Positions 7,248 through 9,828 of a DNA stretch of 9,828 nt are shown here, piece by piece. Location of the stretch: contig JAUNAY010000041.1 of the NCBI GenBank assembly GCA_030527385.1, forward strand, positions 1-9,828. The letters are read 5' to 3'. The position numbers and the translations under genes are program-made. Position 1 is the first letter of the stretch, and each line of letters starts with the position of its first letter. This DNA is from Fusobacterium sp. GTDB taxonomy: Bacteria; Fusobacteriota; Fusobacteriia; Fusobacteriales; Fusobacteriaceae. The notes under the pieces were generated by a model. It was not told where the DNA came from. It saw nothing but the letters and a program-made list of their open reading frames with translations, and ran no database searches.

Positions 7248-8048
7248 TTATTCCTCTACTTTAGTATCGTTTTTATTTCCTCTAGTATAGCCAAAAATAT
7301 AGTCTAAATTAATATTTTTCATAGAATTAAATATACTTTGTTTTATATTTGGATTAGTTAATTCCATAGTTTTTAAAAGTTCTTTTATCTCTTTTCTCTT
7401 TGAATCAACTTTTCCAGACTCAACTGGACAACCACACCCCATAGCCATTATCTCATTTTTTTTAGTAAAAGCAATAATATCTTTCTCTTTAATATATACC
7501 ATAGGTCTAATAAGCTCCATCTTTCCACTTGTAGATTTAACTTTTGGTATCATTGTTTTAACAGTTCCTGCATAAAACATATTTATTAAAGTCGTTTCCA
7601 CAACATCGTCAAAATGATGTCCTAAGGCAAGTTTGTTATATCCTAACTCTTCAACCTTATTATACAAAACTCCTCTTCTCATTTTAGCACAAAGGAAACA
7701 GGGTTTTTCTGGATCCTCTTTAAAAGCTATCTCCCATACATTAGCTTCAAAAACATCGCACGGAATGTCTAATTCCTCTAAATTTGCTTTAAATTGTGCC
7801 ATATCCATAGCGTGAAATCCTGGATTCATAGAGATAAATGCAACCTCAAAATTTTTGCTTCTATCTCTTTTCATCTCTTGAAATAATTTACATAAAAGCA
7901 AACTATCTTTCCCTCCAGATACTCCAACTGCTATTCTATCTCCATCTTCTATCAAATTAAAATCCTTAACTGCCTTTACAAATTTAGTCCATATCTTTTT
8001 TCTATATGTTGTTCTTAAACTCTCTAATGCTAATTCTCCTTTTTTCAT
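7248..8048 (-). CDS. PP-loop ATPase, TtcA tRNA 2-thiolation family (first paralog)
   Basis: First gene of the operon, 266 aa, also a TtcA-family PP-loop enzyme acting in the cytoplasm on tRNA (by family). Visible are SGGKDS (44-49), PCFLCAKMRRGVLY with C117 and C120, LGHHFDD (142-148), RPMVYIKEKDI (181-191) and a GCGCP motif giving C205 and C207, so a third cluster ligand is present here too. The C-terminal tail is charged (RGNKNDTKVEE). ATG 8048 has an excellent ribosome site, AAAGGAGGGAG, just upstream, and a consensus-like promoter lies at 8073-8101. It shares the fold and motifs with the next gene, yet the two clearly differ in sequence, so they are ancient paralogs and may work as two enzymes or as a pair. 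Which tRNA base each modifies cannot be told from sequence. Confidence 0.87.
   Translation of the reverse strand: MKKGELALESLRTTYRKKIWTKFVKAVKDFNLIEDGDRIAVGVSGGKDSLLLCKLFQEMKRDRSKNFEVAFISMNPGFHAMDMAQFKANLEELDIPCDVFEANVWEIAFKEDPEKPCFLCAKMRRGVLYNKVEELGYNKLALGHHFDDVVETTLINMFYAGTVKTMIPKVKSTSGKMELIRPMVYIKEKDIIAFTKKNEIMAMGCGCPVESGKVDSKRKEIKELLKTMELTNPNIKQSIFNSMKNINLDYIFGYTRGNKNDTKVEE
7902..7954. repeat. 53-bp perfect repeat, copy in the upstream PP-loop gene
   Basis: Partner of 7097-7149: the same 53 bases in the same orientation, 805 bases apart, over the P-loop codons. Identity includes every synonymous position in about 17 codons. Confidence 0.95.
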
Positions 8049-8072
8049 TTCTCCCTCCTTTTGTGATAGTAT

Positions 8073-8101
8073 ATTATAATATTTTTCACTATTTATGTCT
8101 A
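8073..8101 (-). promoter_or_regulatory. Sigma-70-type promoter of the PP-loop/yccF operon
   Basis: On the minus strand, -35 TAGACA (8101-8096, five of six matches to consensus) and -10 TATAAT (8078-8073, perfect) are 17 bases apart. The start of transcription would be near 8066, about 18 bases before the ATG at 8048, so the leader holds little besides the ribosome site. Confidence 0.8.
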
Positions 8102-8146
8102 GTATAATCTAATTCTAAAAAAATTAAATAAATATTTTTAGTGTTA

Positions 8147-8155
8147 TGATATAAT
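8147..8155 (+). promoter_or_regulatory. Extended -10 promoter of the winged-helix/cysteine protein gene
   Basis: TGATATAAT is an extended -10 element (TG, one base, then perfect TATAAT at 8150-8155). No good -35 box is seen at the right distance. It faces away from the PP-loop operon promoter, so 8049-8185 is a divergent control region. Confidence 0.65.
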
Positions 8156-8185
8156 AAAGGAAAAAGATATGAAAGGAATATATAG

Positions 8186-8503
8186 ATGAATAAAAATAAA
8201 TTAACTGAAATAGATAAAAAAGTAATCAAGTTTCTTTTATCAGCTGGAGTATATAGTGATAATGCCATTATAAAAAATCTTGGAATAACTGAAGAAAATT
8301 TAAAAAATTCATACATTTCTTTAGAAAATAATGGATATTTAGAACCATATTCTGTATATCAAGCAAGACAAGCAAATAAATGTGGAAATGGAAAGTGTGA
8401 GAATAAAAATTGCAGTTCTTGTAGTAGTTGTTATGAAAACGATATAGATTACTCAAATATAAAAGTAGTTACAGAAAAAGCTATTTTAGAGTTTGATAAG
8501 TAG
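8186..8503 (+). CDS. Small winged-helix-like protein with a five-cysteine cluster
   Basis: 105 aa; I do not recognise a named family. Residues about 7-53 look like a winged helix: IDKKVIKFLLSAG, then DNAIIKNLGITEENLKNSYI as a likely helix-turn-helix, then LENNGYLEPY as the wing. A basic link (QARQANK) leads to C66, C71, C76, C79 and C82 (CX4CX4CX2CX2C), dense enough to bind an Fe-S cluster or zinc. An acidic tail follows. The layout resembles FeoC-type proteins (winged helix plus cysteines), though I cannot assign it there. ATG 8186 has AAAGGA (8172-8177) 8 bases upstream. It has its own promoter and a strong terminator and is divergent from the TtcA-like operon, whose enzymes carry Fe-S ligands. 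A local regulator or redox/iron sensor is a guess from this context. Confidence 0.75.
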   Translation: MNKNKLTEIDKKVIKFLLSAGVYSDNAIIKNLGITEENLKNSYISLENNGYLEPYSVYQARQANKCGNGKCENKNCSSCSSCYENDIDYSNIKVVTEKAILEFDK

Positions 8504-8510
8504 AAAATAT

Positions 8511-8544
8511 AAGTGTTAGTAATACTGTTACTAACACTTTTTTT
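8511..8544 (+). terminator. Intrinsic terminator after the winged-helix gene
   Basis: Perfect 12-bp stem AAGTGTTAGTAA / TTACTAACACTT with loop TACTG (8511-8539), with a seven-T run at 8538-8544. It starts 7 bases after the stop codon and separates this gene from the rhamnose operon. Confidence 0.93.
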
Positions 8545-8560
8545 CTAAAAAATATTTTTA

Positions 8561-8569
8561 TGATATAAT
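8561..8569 (+). promoter_or_regulatory. Extended -10 promoter of the rfbC-rfbD operon
   Basis: TGATATAAT, an extended -10 identical to the one at 8147-8155. There is no convincing -35 box. The start of transcription would be near 8575, inside the palindrome at 8563-8584, leaving a leader of about 25 bases before ATG 8601. Confidence 0.65.
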
Positions 8570-8584
8570 CTAATTAGATTATAT
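8563..8584. repeat. Perfect 22-bp palindrome over the rfbC promoter
   Basis: ATATAATCTAA (8563-8573) is followed directly by its reverse complement TTAGATTATAT (8574-8584) with no spacer. It covers the -10 box and the expected transcription start, a usual place for a repressor operator. Its left part, TATAATCTAATT, recurs at 8103-8114. AT-rich palindromes arise by chance more readily than GC-rich ones, so function is unproven. Confidence 0.6.
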
Positions 8585-8600
8585 TTTTAAGGAGAAGAGT

Positions 8601-9174
8601 ATGGAAAGATTTAAAAAAATAGCAACTGAAATAGAGGGTGTGTATATAATTGAACCTACTATTTTTGGAGATAATAGAGGATTTTTTTTAGAATCATACA
8701 ACAAAAGAGATTTTCAGAGTATTGGAATAGATGACAATTTTGTTCAAGATAACCATTCAAAATCAAGAAAGGGGGTACTAAGAGGACTACATTTTCAAAC
8801 TAAATACTCAAGGAAAATTAATAAGAGTTATAAAGGGGGGTATCCTTGATATAGCTGTGGATTTAAGAAAAAATAGCAAGACATTTGGAAAAACTGTAAA
8901 AGTTGAGTTAACAGAAGAAAATAAAAGAATGTTATATATTCCTAAAGAATTTGCTCACGGATTTTTAACAATAACAGAAGAAACTGAATGTCTATATAAA
9001 TGTAACGATTATTACTATCCAGAATATGAATCTGGGATAATATGGAATGATAAAGATCTAAATATAGATTGGGAATTTGAAAAATATAATTTAAAAGTTG
9101 AAGATATAATTTTATCAGAAAAAGATAAAAAGCATCAATATTTTAGAGAGTATGTAGCTGGTGAGAAAAGATGA
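8601..9174 (+). pseudogene. rfbC: dTDP-4-dehydrorhamnose 3,5-epimerase, frameshifted
   Basis: RfbC/RmlC is the cytoplasmic cupin enzyme that epimerises dTDP-4-keto-6-deoxyglucose at C3 and C5 in dTDP-L-rhamnose synthesis. The first frame (8601-8849) carries EPTIFGDNRGFFLESY, QDNHSKSRKGVLRGLHFQ with catalytic H64, then runs to a false stop. The other frame reads on at once as QGKLIRVIKGGILDIAVD from 8809, then YIPKEFAHGF, YKCNDYYYPEYESGIIWND and LSEKDKKH, and ends at 9174. Both halves are well conserved and join without a gap, so one gene is split by a shift at about 8808-8811. Loss of two bases (CA) or gain of one T explains it; loss of CA would restore about 191 aa, the usual length. ATG 8601 has AAGGAG 6 bases upstream. 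As read, the product lacks the later catalytic residues. Sequencing error is a real alternative. Confidence 0.9.
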
Positions 9175-9828
9175 TTTTAATAACGGGAGCTAATGGACAG
9201 CTTGGATATGATTTTCAAAGATTGTTTGATAGATTAAAAGAAAAATATATAAAAACTGATAAAGAAAGTTTGGATATTACAGATATTAACAAAATAAGAG
9301 AGTTTGTAAAAAATAAAAATATTACCCTTATAATAAATTGTGCTGCTTATAATGATGTAGATAAAGCTGAAGATGAAATTGAGGAATGTAAAAAACTAAA
9401 TACCTCTGCTCCTAAAAATTTAGCAATCATAGCAAACGAAATAGGAGCAGATTATATAACCTATTCAACAGACTTTGTGTTTGATGGAAAAAAAAAGTCT
9501 CCATATACAGAAGATGATTTAGTTAATCCTTTATCAATTTATGGAAAATCTAAATATGAGGGAGAAAAGGAAGTTTTCAAAATAAAACCTAATAGTTTTA
9601 TAATAAGAACATCTTGGCTTTTTGGAGTAGCTAATAATAACTTTAATATGCAAATTATTAATTGGAGTAAAAATAAAAATGAATTAAAAATAGTTGATGA
9701 TCAAATATCTAGTCCAACATATTCTAAAGATTTAGCTTATTATAGCTGGGAACTTATTAAAACTAAAAAATATGGTTTATATCATTTTTCAAATAATGGT
9801 GAAGCTAGCAAATATGATCAAGCAAAAT
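9171..9828 (+). CDS. rfbD: dTDP-4-dehydrorhamnose reductase (3' end outside window)
   Basis: RfbD/RmlD reduces dTDP-4-keto-L-rhamnose to dTDP-L-rhamnose with NAD(P)H, the last step in making this sugar donor for surface polysaccharide. ATG 9171 overlaps the rfbC stop by four bases (ATGA), so the two are translationally coupled. 219 residues are visible of a usual 280-300. They show the Rossmann nucleotide-binding motif GANGQLG (6-12), NCAAYNDVDKAE (56-67), STDFVFDG (99-106) with T100, the SDR catalytic pair Y124 and K128 in YGKSK, RTSWLFG (146-152) and DDQISSPTYSKDLA (176-189). The frame is open to the last base, with no damage seen. If the rfbC frameshift is real, this enzyme would lack its normal substrate unless another epimerase exists in the cell. 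Confidence 0.93.
   Translation, partial: MILITGANGQLGYDFQRLFDRLKEKYIKTDKESLDITDINKIREFVKNKNITLIINCAAYNDVDKAEDEIEECKKLNTSAPKNLAIIANEIGADYITYSTDFVFDGKKKSPYTEDDLVNPLSIYGKSKYEGEKEVFKIKPNSFIIRTSWLFGVANNNFNMQIINWSKNKNELKIVDDQISSPTYSKDLAYYSWELIKTKKYGLYHFSNNGEASKYDQAK

Noticed and set aside
8833..8848. The AAAGGGGGG run as a programmed or slippage frameshift site in rfbC
   Set aside because: The family-conserved QGKLIRVIKGG is already in the new frame from 8809, so the shift is before this run, not at it.
8857..9174. A separate 105-codon gene starting at GTG 8857
   Set aside because: Its sequence continues the RfbC cupin exactly where the first frame leaves off, the conserved match begins upstream of the GTG (from 8809), and no properly spaced ribosome site precedes it. 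It is the second half of the broken rfbC.

Overview
This is an AT-rich window with densely packed genes. It most likely comes from a diderm anaerobe of the Fusobacteriota (Fusobacterium- or Streptobacillus-like). The hints are the base composition, an ABC-importer binding protein with a cleavable signal peptide but no lipobox cysteine (so a soluble periplasmic protein), and a transporter plus unsaturated glucuronyl hydrolase set like one I recall from Streptobacillus moniliformis. The taxonomic call is an inference; no rRNA or other marker is present.

Region 1 (1-4472, + strand) is the 3' part of a sugar-uptake operon. It holds a 5'-truncated permease, a second permease, a cytoplasmic GH88 unsaturated glucuronyl hydrolase and a large periplasmic binding protein of the AlgQ/LplA type with a calcium-loop-like motif. 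Together they suggest import of unsaturated uronic-acid disaccharides, such as those released from host glycosaminoglycans by polysaccharide lyases, and cleavage inside the cell. No ATPase gene lies in the window. The operon and the facing gene end in two hairpins between 4541 and 4665.

Region 2 (4695-5975, - strand) is a 2-hydroxycarboxylate (citrate/malate-type) secondary transporter with its own promoter.

Region 3 (6100-8048, - strand) is a three-gene operon: two tandem, diverged PP-loop ATPases of the TtcA tRNA-thiolation family, then a small YccF-family membrane protein. The two PP-loop genes share a 53-bp perfectly identical stretch over the P-loop, although they have diverged elsewhere.

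Region 4 (8186-8544, + strand) is a divergently transcribed 105-aa protein with a winged-helix-like N-terminus and a compact five-cysteine cluster, closed by a textbook terminator.

Region 5 (8561-9828, + strand) is the start of a dTDP-rhamnose operon. rfbC is broken by a frameshift near 8808-8811. It overlaps rfbD, which runs off the window. A perfect 22-bp palindrome covers the rfbC -10 box and the predicted start of transcription.

The stretches between genes are all shorter than about 230 bases. I saw no tRNA, rRNA, CRISPR array, insertion sequence or recognisable riboswitch.
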